64,000 bases of DNA from an uncultured Gammaproteobacteria bacterium. Its GTDB lineage: Bacteria > Pseudomonadota > Gammaproteobacteria > HK1. Shown piece after piece: positions 54,888 to 63,650 of this stretch. The position numbers and the translations under genes were made by a program. The number at the start of each line of letters is the position of its first letter. Position 1 is the stretch's first letter. Below the pieces are notes generated by a model that saw only the letters and a list, made by a program, of their open reading frames with translations, was not told where the DNA came from and did no database searches. The stretch is taken from NCBI GenBank assembly GCA_958295835.1, contig OY282378.1, positions 4,613,694 through 4,677,693 on the forward strand, read 5' to 3'.

Positions 54888-56201
54888 TCAGGCATTCGAG
54901 GACACGACCTCGCGAGCCGCGCGGTGGAACGCTCGCAGCCCGGGGTAGCTCGACCGGCCCTCCGGCGCGAGGCTCTCCTCGATGCGGATGAGGCGGTTGT
55001 ACTTCGCGACCCGATCCGAGCGCGAGAGCGAGCCGGTCTTGATCTGCCCCGCGCCGGTGGCCACCGCGAGATCCGCGATGGTGGTGTCCTCCGTCTCCCC
55101 CGAACGGTGCGAGATCACGACGGTGTAGCCGCCCGAGCGCGCGGTCTCGATCGCCTCCAGCGTCTCGCTGAGGGTGCCGATCTGGTTGACCTTGACGAGC
55201 ACCGAGTTCGCGACGCCCTCGGCGATTCCGGCGGCGATGGTCGCGGGGTCCGTCACGAAGAGGTCGTCGCCCACGAGCTGCACCCTGCCGCCGAGCCGTC
55301 CGGTCAGCCGCTTCCAGCCCTCCCGGTCGTCCTCCGCCATGCCGTCCTCGATGGACACGATCGGGTACTTGTCCGCCCAGCCGGCGAGGTAGTCGGTGAA
55401 CGCCGCGGCGTCGAGCGCCACGCCCTCCGAGTCGAGATGGTACGTCCCGTCGCGGTAGAACTCCGAGCTCGCCACGTCCAGGGCCAGGTGCACGTCGCCC
55501 CCGGCGCGGTAGCCGGCTTTCCCGATCGCTTCGAGGATGACCTCGACGGCCTCCTCGTTGGACCGCAGATCGGGCGCGAAGCCGCCCTCGTCGCCCACCG
55601 CGGTGGCCAGCCCGCGCCCGCCCAGCACCGCCTTCAGCGCGTGGAACACCTCCGCCCCGCAACGCACCGCCTCGCGGAGATCCGCCGCGCCGGTGGGGAC
55701 GATCATGAACTCCTGCATGTCCACGCTGTTGTCGGCGTGTGCGCCCCCGTTCACGATGTTCATCATCGGCACCGGCATCCGGAACGGCCCGGCGCCGCCG
55801 AGGTGGCGGTAGAGCGGCAGCCCGGCGGCGCGCGCCGCGGCCTTCGCGCAGGCCAGCGACACCGCGAGGATCGCGTTCGCGCCGAGGTTCGCCTTGTTGT
55901 CCGTGCCGTCCAGGTCCCGCATCGTGGCGTCGATCCGGCCCTGATCGGCCGCGTCCATCCCCGCGAGCGCGGGCCGGATCCGCTCCTCGACGTTCGCCAC
56001 CGCCCGCCGGACGCCGCGCCCGTGGAACCGCTCCGGCTCGCCGTCGCGCAGCTCCAGCGCCTCGCGCCGTCCGGTCGAGGCGCCGGAGGGGACCGCGGCC
56101 CGGCCGACGAGGCCGCCGTCGAGGACGACATCCGCCTCGATGGTGGGGTTGCCGCGCGAGTCGATGATCTCGCGGGCGACGATGTCTCGAATGACCGTCA
56201 A
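54888..56201 (-). CDS. eno: Enolase
   Basis: Glycolytic enzyme converting 2-phosphoglycerate to phosphoenolpyruvate; 437 residues. Seen: IVAREIIDSRGNPTIEADVVL, PSGASTGRREALELRD, the metal ligands in DVASSEFY, SIEDGMAEDD and LVGDDLFVTDP, and the VKVNQIGTLSETLEAI and ISHRSGETEDTTIADLAV segments with catalytic Lys and His. Start at the ATG after the kdsA-side gap of 321 bases. Confidence 0.97.
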   Translation of the reverse strand: MTVIRDIVAREIIDSRGNPTIEADVVLDGGLVGRAAVPSGASTGRREALELRDGEPERFHGRGVRRAVANVEERIRPALAGMDAADQGRIDATMRDLDGTDNKANLGANAILAVSLACAKAAARAAGLPLYRHLGGAGPFRMPVPMMNIVNGGAHADNSVDMQEFMIVPTGAADLREAVRCGAEVFHALKAVLGGRGLATAVGDEGGFAPDLRSNEEAVEVILEAIGKAGYRAGGDVHLALDVASSEFYRDGTYHLDSEGVALDAAAFTDYLAGWADKYPIVSIEDGMAEDDREGWKRLTGRLGGRVQLVGDDLFVTDPATIAAGIAEGVANSVLVKVNQIGTLSETLEAIETARSGGYTVVISHRSGETEDTTIADLAVATGAGQIKTGSLSRSDRVAKYNRLIRIEESLAPEGRSSYPGLRAFHRAAREVVSSNA

Positions 56202-56522
56202 TCGAGGTGCCCTCCTCCAGGAATCTGCGCTACGGAACCCTTCCGTAAAATCGAGCCTCCGAGTTCAGGAATGATCATGAATCAATGGATTGGCTCATAT
56301 AGCGATGAGTCGCGCGTCACATGCCGATCCGCGGGACAGGCTCCCAACCCGGCGAGCCGGAACCAGGCGCCTGTCGTGAACCTGGGAGCGACGCGTCACG
56401 CGGTCGGCGCGTCCTTCGGATACGGGCGTCCCGCCCGCTTTGTCAATCTGCGGGCCTGCGGCCCGTTGCGGTCGAGACGCCCACGCTCCCAGAGATGCTT
56501 CGCGCAAAATTCGGCTCGATTG
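56202..56522. other. Intergenic region kdsA - eno with large hairpin
   Basis: 321 bases without a gene. It must hold leader or promoter sequences for eno. The main structure is the nested hairpin at 56424-56482. A 70-codon frame on the minus strand across it is a by-product of the repeat. Confidence 0.5.
56424..56482. repeat. Nested palindromic repeat
   Basis: GGGCGTCCCGCCCGC (56424-56438) pairs at 13 of 15 positions with GCGGTCGAGACGCCC (56468-56482), and between them GGGCC-TGC-GGCCC (56452-56464) forms a second perfect hairpin. The layout is like that of mobile palindromic intergenic repeats found in many high-GC genomes. Only one copy was noticed in this window. Confidence 0.6.
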
Positions 56523-57392
56523 TCAAAGATGGTGGCGCCTCGAGGAGTCCGGCCCCACCCCCGACCCGTCCTCCGCCCGCGGCCGGGACTTCACCGCCTC
56601 ATCGATCGCGAGCAGGCATTCGAGCAGCGCCTCCATCCGGCCCAGCGGCCAGGCGTTGGGACCGTCGCTCAGCGCCTCGTCGGGGTTCGGATGGGTCTCC
56701 ATGAACACCCCCGCGACCCCCGCCGCGACCGCGGCCCGCGCGAGCACCGGCACGAACTCGCGCTGGCCGCCGGAGCGCGCGCCCTGCCCTCCCGGCATCT
56801 GCACCGAATGGGTGGCGTCGAACACCACCGGGCAGCCGGTGCGCCGCATCACCGCCAGCGAGCGCATGTCCGAGACGAGGTAGTTGTACCCGAACGACGC
56901 CCCCCGCTCGCAGACCATGACGTCGGGGTTGCCGGCCGCTCTCGCCTTGTCCACCACGTTGGCCATGTCCCAAGGGGCGAGGAACTGGCCCTTCTTGATG
57001 TTCACCGGCTTGCCGCAACGGGCCACGGCCTGGATGTAGTTCGTCTGGCGGCAGAGGAATGCCGGGGTCTGGAGCACGTCCGCGACCGACGCCACCTCGT
57101 CGAGCGGGGTGTCCTCGTGCACGTCGGTGAGGACGGGGACGCAGACCTCGGCCCGGACCCGCTCCAGGATCCGCAGCCCGGCCTCCAGGCCGGGGCCACG
57201 GAAGCTCTCGTGCGAGGTCCGGTTCGCCTTGTCGAAGGAGGACTTGTAGACGAGACCGATCCCGTACCGCCCGGCGATGCGCGCCAGCGTCTCCGCGGTT
57301 TCCATCGCCAGCGCCTCGGATTCGATGACGCAGGGCCCGGCGATGAGAAACAGCCTCTCGTCGTTACCGGCCTCGAAGGCACCGATCCTCAT
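56523..57392 (-). CDS. kdsA: 3-deoxy-8-phosphooctulonate synthase
   Basis: Makes Kdo-8-phosphate from arabinose 5-phosphate and PEP for LPS; 289 residues. Seen: LIAGPCVIESEALAMETAE, YKSSFDKANRTSHESFRGPG, LTDVHE, NIKKGQFLAPWDM and VFDATHSVQMPGG. The Cys in AGPCVIESE marks the metal-dependent class of the enzyme (the metal-independent E. coli enzyme has Asn there). The C terminus has an extra polar tail of about 15 residues. Neighbours eno and pyrG match the conserved gene order. Confidence 0.95.
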   Translation of the reverse strand: MRIGAFEAGNDERLFLIAGPCVIESEALAMETAETLARIAGRYGIGLVYKSSFDKANRTSHESFRGPGLEAGLRILERVRAEVCVPVLTDVHEDTPLDEVASVADVLQTPAFLCRQTNYIQAVARCGKPVNIKKGQFLAPWDMANVVDKARAAGNPDVMVCERGASFGYNYLVSDMRSLAVMRRTGCPVVFDATHSVQMPGGQGARSGGQREFVPVLARAAVAAGVAGVFMETHPNPDEALSDGPNAWPLGRMEALLECLLAIDEAVKSRPRAEDGSGVGPDSSRRHHL

Positions 57393-57666
57393 CGGCCCGG
57401 CCGGCTCCAGGGTTCATCCGCGCCACGGGGTTTCAGGTGTCGTGGATTTCCTGTGCTTTCCGATAGCGTGGCCGGTTCCGCCAGCGGCGCACCGGAGGCC
57501 CATCCTCCCGGCGGAAATGCCGTTGCGCGAAACGCCGATACCGGACCGCCGGGGGTGGCCGTCCCGACTTCACCACGGCTTTCGGAGGATCCCGAACCGA
57601 CTCGCAACGGAGACGCCGGACGAAACCCGGGGTCCGATCCGGCGTCTGTCCGTCCGAAGCGCCGAC

Positions 57667-59499
57667 TCATGCGACGGCGGCGCCTTCGACGGCGCGGGCG
57701 GACTCACCGGCATCATTGCCGATGTCCCTGCCGGCGCTTCCACCGGCGCCGCGCTCCGCGGCCACTTCACCGGCGTCCCTGCCGGTGCTGCCCTCGCCGA
57801 CATTCCCGCCGGTGATCTCGCCGGCGCTCCCGCCGGCACTCGCACCAACTCGTTCGCCGACGTTCCCGCCGACGCGCTCACGATAATCGTTCGCCGCCTC
57901 GACGAACCCCCTGAACAGCGGATGGCCGTCGCGCGGGGTGGAGGTGAACTCCGGATGGAACTGGCATCCGATGAACCAGGGATGGCCGGGCACCTCGACA
58001 ACCTCGACCAGGGTGCCGTCGATGGTCTTGCCGGCGATCCGCAGCCCCGCATCCTGCAACGGGTCCATGTAGGTGCTGTTGAACTCGTAGCGGTGCCGGT
58101 GCCGCTCGTGGCCGATGACGTCGGTCCCGTACACCGAGCGTATCCGCGACTCGCGCCGCAGCCGGACCGGCTGCGCGCCGAGGCGCATCGTCCCCCCGAG
58201 GTCCGACCCCTCGTCTCGGCGCTCGATCGCACCGTCCTTCCCGATCCACTCGGTGACCAGCGCGATGACCGGGTGCGGCGTCGCCGGGTTGAACTCCGTG
58301 CTGTCGGCGCCTTCGAGCCCCGCGCAATGGCGCGCGTACTCGATCACCGCGACCTGCATCCCCAGGCAGATGCCGAGGTACGGCACGCCGTTCTCGCGGG
58401 CGTAGCGCACGGCCCGAATCTTCCCTTCGATGCCGCGCTTGCCGAATCCGCCGGGGACGAGCACCGCGTCCGCGCCTTCGAGGCGGCCGGGGCCGGCGCT
58501 CTCGATCTCCTCGGAATCGACGTAGCGGATCTCGACCCTGGTCCCGGTGTGGATGCCGGCGTGGACGAGCGCCTCGCTCAGCGACTTGTAGGACTCCGCG
58601 AGCTCGACGTACTTCCCGACCATCGCGATCCGCACGCTCCGGTCCGCGTTGTCGAGGCCGTCCACCACCGCGTCCCATTCCGAGAGATCGCTCTCCGCGG
58701 CCTCGAGTCCGAAGCGCTCGACCACCAGGTCGTCGAGCCCCTGCGCGTGGAGCATGCGGGGGATCCGGTAGATGCTGTCGGCGTCGATGCAGTTGATCAC
58801 CGCGCGCTCGGGGACGTTGGTGAAGAGCGCGATCTTGCGCCGCTCGCCGTCGGGGAGCGGGCGCTCCGAGCGGCAGAGCAGGACGTCCGGCTGGATGCCG
58901 ATCGAGCGCAGCTCCTTGACCGAATGCTGGGTGGGCTTCGTCTTCAGCTCGCCGGCGGCTCCGATGTACGGCACCAGGGTGAGGTGGATGAACAGCGACT
59001 TCCGCTCCCCGAGCTCGATCCGCATCTGCCGGATGGTCTCGAGAAAGGGCAGCGACTCGATGTCCCCGACCGTGCCCCCGATCTCGACGAGGCAGATCTC
59101 CGCCTCGCCCGCCCCCCGGCGGATGCAGGACTTGATCTCGTCGGTGACGTGGGGGATGACCTGGACGGTGGCGCCGAGGTATTCGCCGCGCCGCTCCTTG
59201 CGCAGCACGTTCCAGTAGATCTGGCCGGTGGTGAAGTTGTTCCGCTTGCCCATGGTGACGCGGACGAAGCGCTCGTAGTGGCCGAGGTCGAGATCGGTCT
59301 CCCCGCCGTCGGCGGTGACGAACACCTCCCCGTGCTGGAAGGGGCTCATCGTCCCGGGGTCGACGTTGATGTAGGGATCGAGCTTGACGAGGGTGACGTC
59401 GAGGCCCCGCGCTTCCAGGATCGCGGCGAGCGATGCGGAGGCGATGCCCTTGCCGAGTGACGAGACGACCCCGCCCGTGATGAAGATGAAGCGTGCCAT
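57667..59499 (-). CDS. pyrG: CTP synthase with C-terminal Gly/Ala-rich extension
   Basis: Makes CTP from UTP, ATP and glutamine. 610 residues against the usual 535-550. The ATG at 59499 gives the standard MARFIFITGGVVSSLGKGI start; upstream in-frame codons are not coding-like. Synthetase domain blocks LDPYINVDPGTMSPFQHGEVF and VEIGGTVGDIES and glutamine amidotransferase blocks GICLGMQ (nucleophile Cys) and GCQFHPEF are intact. Residues about 543-610 form an unusual repeat tail (NVGERVGASAGGSAGEI and similar), absent from typical PyrG. First gene of the pyrG-kdsA-eno run. Confidence 0.95.
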   Translation of the reverse strand: MARFIFITGGVVSSLGKGIASASLAAILEARGLDVTLVKLDPYINVDPGTMSPFQHGEVFVTADGGETDLDLGHYERFVRVTMGKRNNFTTGQIYWNVLRKERRGEYLGATVQVIPHVTDEIKSCIRRGAGEAEICLVEIGGTVGDIESLPFLETIRQMRIELGERKSLFIHLTLVPYIGAAGELKTKPTQHSVKELRSIGIQPDVLLCRSERPLPDGERRKIALFTNVPERAVINCIDADSIYRIPRMLHAQGLDDLVVERFGLEAAESDLSEWDAVVDGLDNADRSVRIAMVGKYVELAESYKSLSEALVHAGIHTGTRVEIRYVDSEEIESAGPGRLEGADAVLVPGGFGKRGIEGKIRAVRYARENGVPYLGICLGMQVAVIEYARHCAGLEGADSTEFNPATPHPVIALVTEWIGKDGAIERRDEGSDLGGTMRLGAQPVRLRRESRIRSVYGTDVIGHERHRHRYEFNSTYMDPLQDAGLRIAGKTIDGTLVEVVEVPGHPWFIGCQFHPEFTSTPRDGHPLFRGFVEAANDYRERVGGNVGERVGASAGGSAGEITGGNVGEGSTGRDAGEVAAERGAGGSAGRDIGNDAGESARAVEGAAVA

Positions 59500-59585
59500 C
59501 GCACCTGCTTCGCACGGCCGCGGATTGGGCCGCCGGACGGGAGGGCACGGTAACAAATCGCCCTTCGAGCGGCAATGTCGGTCTT

Positions 59586-59616
59586 GTCCTGCCCTCTCCG
59601 ATGTCCTGCCCTCTCC
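59586..59616. repeat. Short direct repeat upstream of pyrG
   Basis: GTCCTGCCCTCTCC occurs twice (59586-59599 and 59603-59616), 87-117 bases upstream of the pyrG start. It may be a slippage product or part of the pyrG leader; no function can be assigned. Confidence 0.4.
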
Positions 59617-59659
59617 CGGTCAAGGTCAAGGCCGGCTTCGGAACGGCCCTGTCCGGTCC

Positions 59660-59880
59660 GACATACTCGCGGTGACGGTGGCGGAAACGAGAGCGGTGAA
59701 GACAACGGGGGCGGCGACCGTCCCGGCAACAGGGGTGGGAACGGCGGCGGACGCGGGAACGATGACGAAGACGGGAGCGGCGGCGATTGCTCCGGCAGCC
59801 GGGGGGGGCGGTAGTGACGGTGGGAACGGAAGCGGTGCCGGAAACAGGCGTCGGAGCGGAAGCGGGAGGGCCGGAACGCC
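59660..59880. repeat. GGGAACG-type low-complexity tract
   Basis: Between pyrG and the accessory region the DNA is dominated by degenerate G-rich units such as GGCGGAAACG, GGTGGGAACGG and GGCGGACGCGGGAACG. All frames give low-complexity peptides. The same kind of unit, on the other strand, encodes the PyrG tail at 57670-57870. Confidence 0.5.
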
Positions 59881-60138
59881 TTCGAGAAGTGGATCAACGC
59901 CAAGCTGGACCACGCGGTGGCCACGCTCGACGAACTGAAGGTCCGCCGGCTGCGCCAGATCGAACTGCAACTCGAAGGATCGGGGCAGGCAGAAGCGATC
60001 AAGCGGACTCGGGCGGAGCGAAGCCGCCACGAAGTCGAGGGGATGTTCGACGAGTACCTGGAATGGATCCAGGAGACGATGACTACCGAGCCCCGGTCCT
60101 GGATCAAGGTGGTCTGCGCCATGACGAGGGAGAATTAA
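59818..60138 (+). pseudogene. 3' remnant of a larger gene, possibly helicase-like
   Basis: After in-frame stops at 59812-59817 a frame of 106 sense codons runs to a stop at 60138 with no ATG at its head (a GTG at 59917 is the only plausible start). The peptide is charged and helical and looks like a genuine protein C terminus: GRNAFEKWINAKLDHAVATLDEL, RLRQIELQLEGS, then MFDEYLEWIQETMTTEPRSWIKVVCAM. The ending recalls C termini of large SNF2/DEAD-type helicases in defence loci, but I rely on memory for this. Most likely the rest of the gene was lost when the low-complexity tract or the island boundary formed. Confidence 0.5.
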
Positions 60139-60185
60139 CGGAAAAGATCCCATCTGAATCTGCAAACATCGGAATGTGCCGTTCC

Positions 60186-60215
60186 TTGACACCTTCGATC
60201 CAACAGGGCTAGCTT
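60186..60215 (+). promoter_or_regulatory. Possible promoter of the DUF262 operon
   Basis: A perfect TTGACA (60186-60191) is followed 18 bases later by TAGCTT (60210-60215), a weak -10. It lies 67 bases upstream of the DUF262 start. Confidence 0.45.
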
Positions 60216-60244
60216 GACCACGTTGCAAGCCGTCGTTGCTCATC

Positions 60245-60256
60245 GATCGTTCGATC
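60245..60256. promoter_or_regulatory. GATCG-TT-CGATC inverted repeat before the DUF262 gene
   Basis: Perfect 5-2-5 palindrome within a run of ATCG-rich units (60242-60267), between the possible promoter and the start codon at 60282. Could be an operator for autoregulation. Confidence 0.4.
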
Positions 60257-60281
60257 ATCGACCATCGTACGCGGAAGGATC

Positions 60282-61403
60282 ATGACCCCAAACCAGTCCC
60301 GAATCGAAGAGGAAATCGAAGGTCTCGGCGATCCTCTCGCAGACGTCGACGAGAACGTGTATCCGCTCGATGACGTCATGGTCCGCTCCGAAACGCGCAC
60401 GGTCACGGAAGTGGTCAAGCGCATAAAGCGGGGACGCTTCTTCCTGGATCCCGATTTTCAGCGCGATTTCGTGTGGGAGCCCTCCAAGCAATCCAAGCTC
60501 ATGGAAAGTTGCCTCATGCGCATACCGCTTCCCGTCCTTTACGTTGCAGAAGGTCCTGACGGGCGAATCGTGGTCGTTGACGGGCTCCAGCGCTTGACGA
60601 CGTTCGTTCGTTTCCTTGGCGACAAATTGGCACTGACCGGGCTTGGCCGCAGCCATCCGTTGAACGGAAAACGTTTCTCCGATCTGCCGATACATCTGCA
60701 GGAGCGGGTGGAAGATACGCAACTGACGCTCTATATCCTCGACAAATATGCACCCCAGCGGGCGCGGCTCGACATATTCGAACGTGTCAACAGCGGCGTC
60801 GTTCTCACCCGTCAGCAGATGCGCAACGCCATTTACAACGGACCCGGTACGCGCTGGCTCTCGAACATGGCGAAAAAGAAGATTTTCCTGACGTCGACGG
60901 GCCGATCGCTGAATGCCAAGACCATGCGCGACCGGGAGGCAATCAACCGGTTTGCCGGATTCTGCCTGCTGGGTTGGGGATCCTACGTCAACGGTGACAT
61001 GGACGAATTCCTGGCCCAGACCCTGGAGCGTCTCAATGCCGAAGACGACGACGTACTTCATGAGCTGGAAAGAGAATTTATCCAGTCCATGCGCAAGAAC
61101 TACGAATTGTTCGGCCGTCATGCCTTTCGGAGATCACTGGCCATGGGCAGGAACAAACGATCCGTCATCAACATCTCCCTTTTCGATGTATTTTCATGGA
61201 CGTTCACGAAAATACCCCTTGGAGAAGTCAAGGAATATGAAGACGAAATAGCGCGGCTCGTCATCAATCTGGTTCTGAACCAGAACTTCCAAGACGCGAT
61301 CACCTATTCGACGAACAGCACCAGACAGATCAGTACAAGGTTCGACATGGCCGAGCAAACACTCGGATCTTACATGACGAGGAGACCCACCGGGTTCAAA
61401 TGA
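60282..61403 (+). CDS. DUF262 (GmrSD N-terminal / ParB-like) protein
   Basis: A 373-residue protein with the DUF262 fold: FLDPDFQRDFVWEPSKQSKL, IPLPVLYVAE, and VVVDGLQRLTTFV (residues 98-109), where DGLQR corresponds to the DGQQR nucleotide-binding motif; FERVNSGVVLTRQQMRNAIY follows. DUF262 is the NTPase-like half of GmrSD restriction enzymes and of SspE, but the DUF1524 HNH nuclease half is absent here. GGAAGGATC precedes the ATG. Its stop overlaps the next ATG (ATGA). GC content is lower than in the housekeeping genes. Probable sensor or effector of a three-gene defence operon (inference). Confidence 0.87.
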   Translation: MTPNQSRIEEEIEGLGDPLADVDENVYPLDDVMVRSETRTVTEVVKRIKRGRFFLDPDFQRDFVWEPSKQSKLMESCLMRIPLPVLYVAEGPDGRIVVVDGLQRLTTFVRFLGDKLALTGLGRSHPLNGKRFSDLPIHLQERVEDTQLTLYILDKYAPQRARLDIFERVNSGVVLTRQQMRNAIYNGPGTRWLSNMAKKKIFLTSTGRSLNAKTMRDREAINRFAGFCLLGWGSYVNGDMDEFLAQTLERLNAEDDDVLHELEREFIQSMRKNYELFGRHAFRRSLAMGRNKRSVINISLFDVFSWTFTKIPLGEVKEYEDEIARLVINLVLNQNFQDAITYSTNSTRQISTRFDMAEQTLGSYMTRRPTGFK

Positions 61404-62575
61404 CCCGGAATCCGGAGTTCATCATCTTGATTGTCACCTCGATAACGCTGGAAAATTTCAAGTGCTTCGAAGCACTTGAGATCCCGTGCGCGCCGCTGAC
61501 GGTGCTGACCGGGTACAACGCGGCCGGCAAGTCCACTACGCTGCAAACCCTGCTGTTGCTGGCGCAGGCGTTGCGGGTAGCTTCCCATGACCGGCGATTG
61601 CCGCTGAACGGGGAGCTGGTCACGCTCGGAGCCGGCGGCGACGTCATCCGGCACGGCGCGGCCGGCAAATCGCTGCGTCTCGGCGCCGGTAACTCTCGGG
61701 AGAGCATCATCTGGACCTTTGTACATCGGCCGAAGTTCTCGGCCAGGGGATTGATGGCGCTCGAAAGCGTGGAGTACGTCCGGGACGGCGTCGTCAAACG
61801 TTCAACCCAGAGAATCCGGCCCGCGATCGTACGATCGAAGTCGCCGCTGGTATCGGCTCTGCGGGATACGGTATTCATCGGTGCAGGACGCGCGGTGGAG
61901 ATCGAGACCTGTCCCGTTCCCCGCACGCCTTCGCGCCCGCCGGGTGACGTCGGGGCGAACGGCGAGTACGCCGCTTATTGGTACCTGGAATATGCCGATG
62001 AGGAAGTCGCCGTTGCCCGCCGCCACCCCGATGACGATCGGGAAACGGTGCGTGCGCAGGTCGATGCCTGGCTCGGCGAGCTGTTTCCGAACGCCCGCGT
62101 GAACGCCGATCGGCTGACCGCGGACTCGCCCATCCGGTTGACCTTCAGTTCAAGCCGATCGAGCCGCTGGGCGCGACCCGCGAACGTAGGCTACGGATTG
62201 AGCTACGCATTCCCCGTCCTGGTCGCGTTGCTGACGGCGGCGCCGGGGACGATCATCGTCGTGGACAGCGCGGAGGCCCACCTGCACCCTCGGGCACAGT
62301 CCGCCGTCGGTCGGCTGCTCGGACGGATGGCCGGCGCCGGCCTGCAGATTTTCGTCGAAACGCATAGTGATCATTTGCTCAACGGCATCCGGCTGGCCGT
62401 TCGCGACGGTCTGCTCAATCCCGAAGATGCGGCCCTGCACTTCTTCGGTCCGGGCGGCGACGTCGGGCGGGTCACGACGGTCACCGTCGACCGAACAGGG
62501 GCAATCAGCGACTGGCCGGAGGGCTTCTTCGATCAGGCGGAACGCGATCTGGCCGCCCTTTCCGGGTGGGAGTAG
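61400..62575 (+). CDS. AAA ATPase, DUF3696-type
   Basis: A 391-residue RecF/OLD-like ATPase: Walker A GYNAAGKSTT (38-47) after ITLENFKCFEALEI, a central NVGYGLSYAFPVLVALL block, Walker B IIVVDSAEAHLHPRAQ, and ETHSDHLLNGIRLAV. The C-terminal ISDWPEGFFDQAERDLAAL is the DUF3696 signature. In the Walker B the usual E-x-P-E/N-P-E is DSAE, a mild variation. Start taken at the ATG coupled to the DUF262 stop; a GTG at 61433 is an alternative. Works presumably with the proteins encoded on either side. Confidence 0.88.
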   Translation: MTRNPEFIILIVTSITLENFKCFEALEIPCAPLTVLTGYNAAGKSTTLQTLLLLAQALRVASHDRRLPLNGELVTLGAGGDVIRHGAAGKSLRLGAGNSRESIIWTFVHRPKFSARGLMALESVEYVRDGVVKRSTQRIRPAIVRSKSPLVSALRDTVFIGAGRAVEIETCPVPRTPSRPPGDVGANGEYAAYWYLEYADEEVAVARRHPDDDRETVRAQVDAWLGELFPNARVNADRLTADSPIRLTFSSSRSSRWARPANVGYGLSYAFPVLVALLTAAPGTIIVVDSAEAHLHPRAQSAVGRLLGRMAGAGLQIFVETHSDHLLNGIRLAVRDGLLNPEDAALHFFGPGGDVGRVTTVTVDRTGAISDWPEGFFDQAERDLAALSGWE

Positions 62576-62581
62576 ATCCTG

Positions 62582-63532
62582 TTGCGCGCGTTCGTCAACG
62601 AGCTGGCGCTCGCCGAGGCCTGCGCCGTCGCCCATCCTCACCAAGCGCCTCTCGATGCACTGATCGAAGCGCGACGACGGCACCCTGTTCTTGTCGAGAG
62701 GTTGTATTGCGCGAGGGGAATGCCGAACACGGAGATTCGGCCTGGGGTCAGGCTGGCCGAAGTCGGGAGACGACTGCCCCGTGACAAGCGGGTGTTGTTG
62801 TTTCAGTGGGCAGGCAGGAAGGGGCCGTTCATCGAAGACGATCGACAGTCGACGGACGATGACCTGTTCCTGTTCGACGGCGAAGACGTCACTGATCTCG
62901 GTCTCGGCGAAGCCGCGCGCCGTATCCTCGCCACGTTGCCGGCAGCCACCCTGAGCCCCGTCCAGGACCCTGCTTCACGCTTCGCCGCCGATCCGTTATG
63001 CGTCGTCCATGGGCTGGCGGAGGAGCCCATCGACCATGTCCCCGTTGCGAACTTTCGCGAAACGGAGGCGCTTGCGGATGCGCTGCTGGCGGCGCGACCG
63101 GAGCCTGCGACATGGCCGGAACTGCTCGCCGAGGCTCGTGAGCGCTTCGATCGCCTGCACATAGGCGGTCACTGTGACGACATCCTCGCACGCCACCCTT
63201 ACCATCCGCCGGGAGGCAGGAGGATCCTCGCCCTGCTCGACGTACTTCAACGGCTGATGACGGAAATGGACGGTGACGGCAGGCTTTCCAGGGCCGGCGC
63301 AGAGCTGCACAACAGGTTCTTCGTCGGGGAAAGGTCGTGGTTCTCGGGCGAGTCCGAAGGACGCAAGAATTCCCCGGAGACCTTCACCTTTCCCGACCCC
63401 GACGGCGATGGAACGCTGGTTTGCTTCTGGCACGGCAAGGTCTCCACGCCAGCCTTCCGCATCCACTTCGAGTGGCCTGTCTCGCCGCCCGCCCGGCGAC
63501 TCCGCATCGTCTATATCGGGCCGCACCTCTGA
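62582..63532 (+). CDS. Unknown protein, third gene of the DUF262/AAA operon
   Basis: A 316-residue protein from a TTG six bases after the ATPase stop, with GGGAG upstream. I recognise no domain. It starts MRAFVNELALAEACAVAHPH, has a middle part with ADPLCVVHGLAEEPIDHVPVANF, and ends with a well-structured C-terminal region: LHNRFFVGERSWFSGESEG, then FTFPDPDGDGTLVCFWHGKV, and FRIHFEWP...LRIVYIGPHL. This tail reads like a small nuclease-like or binding domain shared with other restriction-associated proteins, though I cannot name it. Conserved-looking His, Asp and Glu residues there would be worth testing as active site. Confidence 0.72.
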   Translation: MRAFVNELALAEACAVAHPHQAPLDALIEARRRHPVLVERLYCARGMPNTEIRPGVRLAEVGRRLPRDKRVLLFQWAGRKGPFIEDDRQSTDDDLFLFDGEDVTDLGLGEAARRILATLPAATLSPVQDPASRFAADPLCVVHGLAEEPIDHVPVANFRETEALADALLAARPEPATWPELLAEARERFDRLHIGGHCDDILARHPYHPPGGRRILALLDVLQRLMTEMDGDGRLSRAGAELHNRFFVGERSWFSGESEGRKNSPETFTFPDPDGDGTLVCFWHGKVSTPAFRIHFEWPVSPPARRLRIVYIGPHL

Positions 63533-63650
63533 TCCCTCGCGACAACGAGGGGTTCGGTCGGCCGTTCGTTGCCGTCCGTTTCAAACTCCGAACCGCGCGT
63601 CACCGGATGTTTCGGCTCCGTCGCCGAAGATGGGATGAGTCTTGCCTCAA

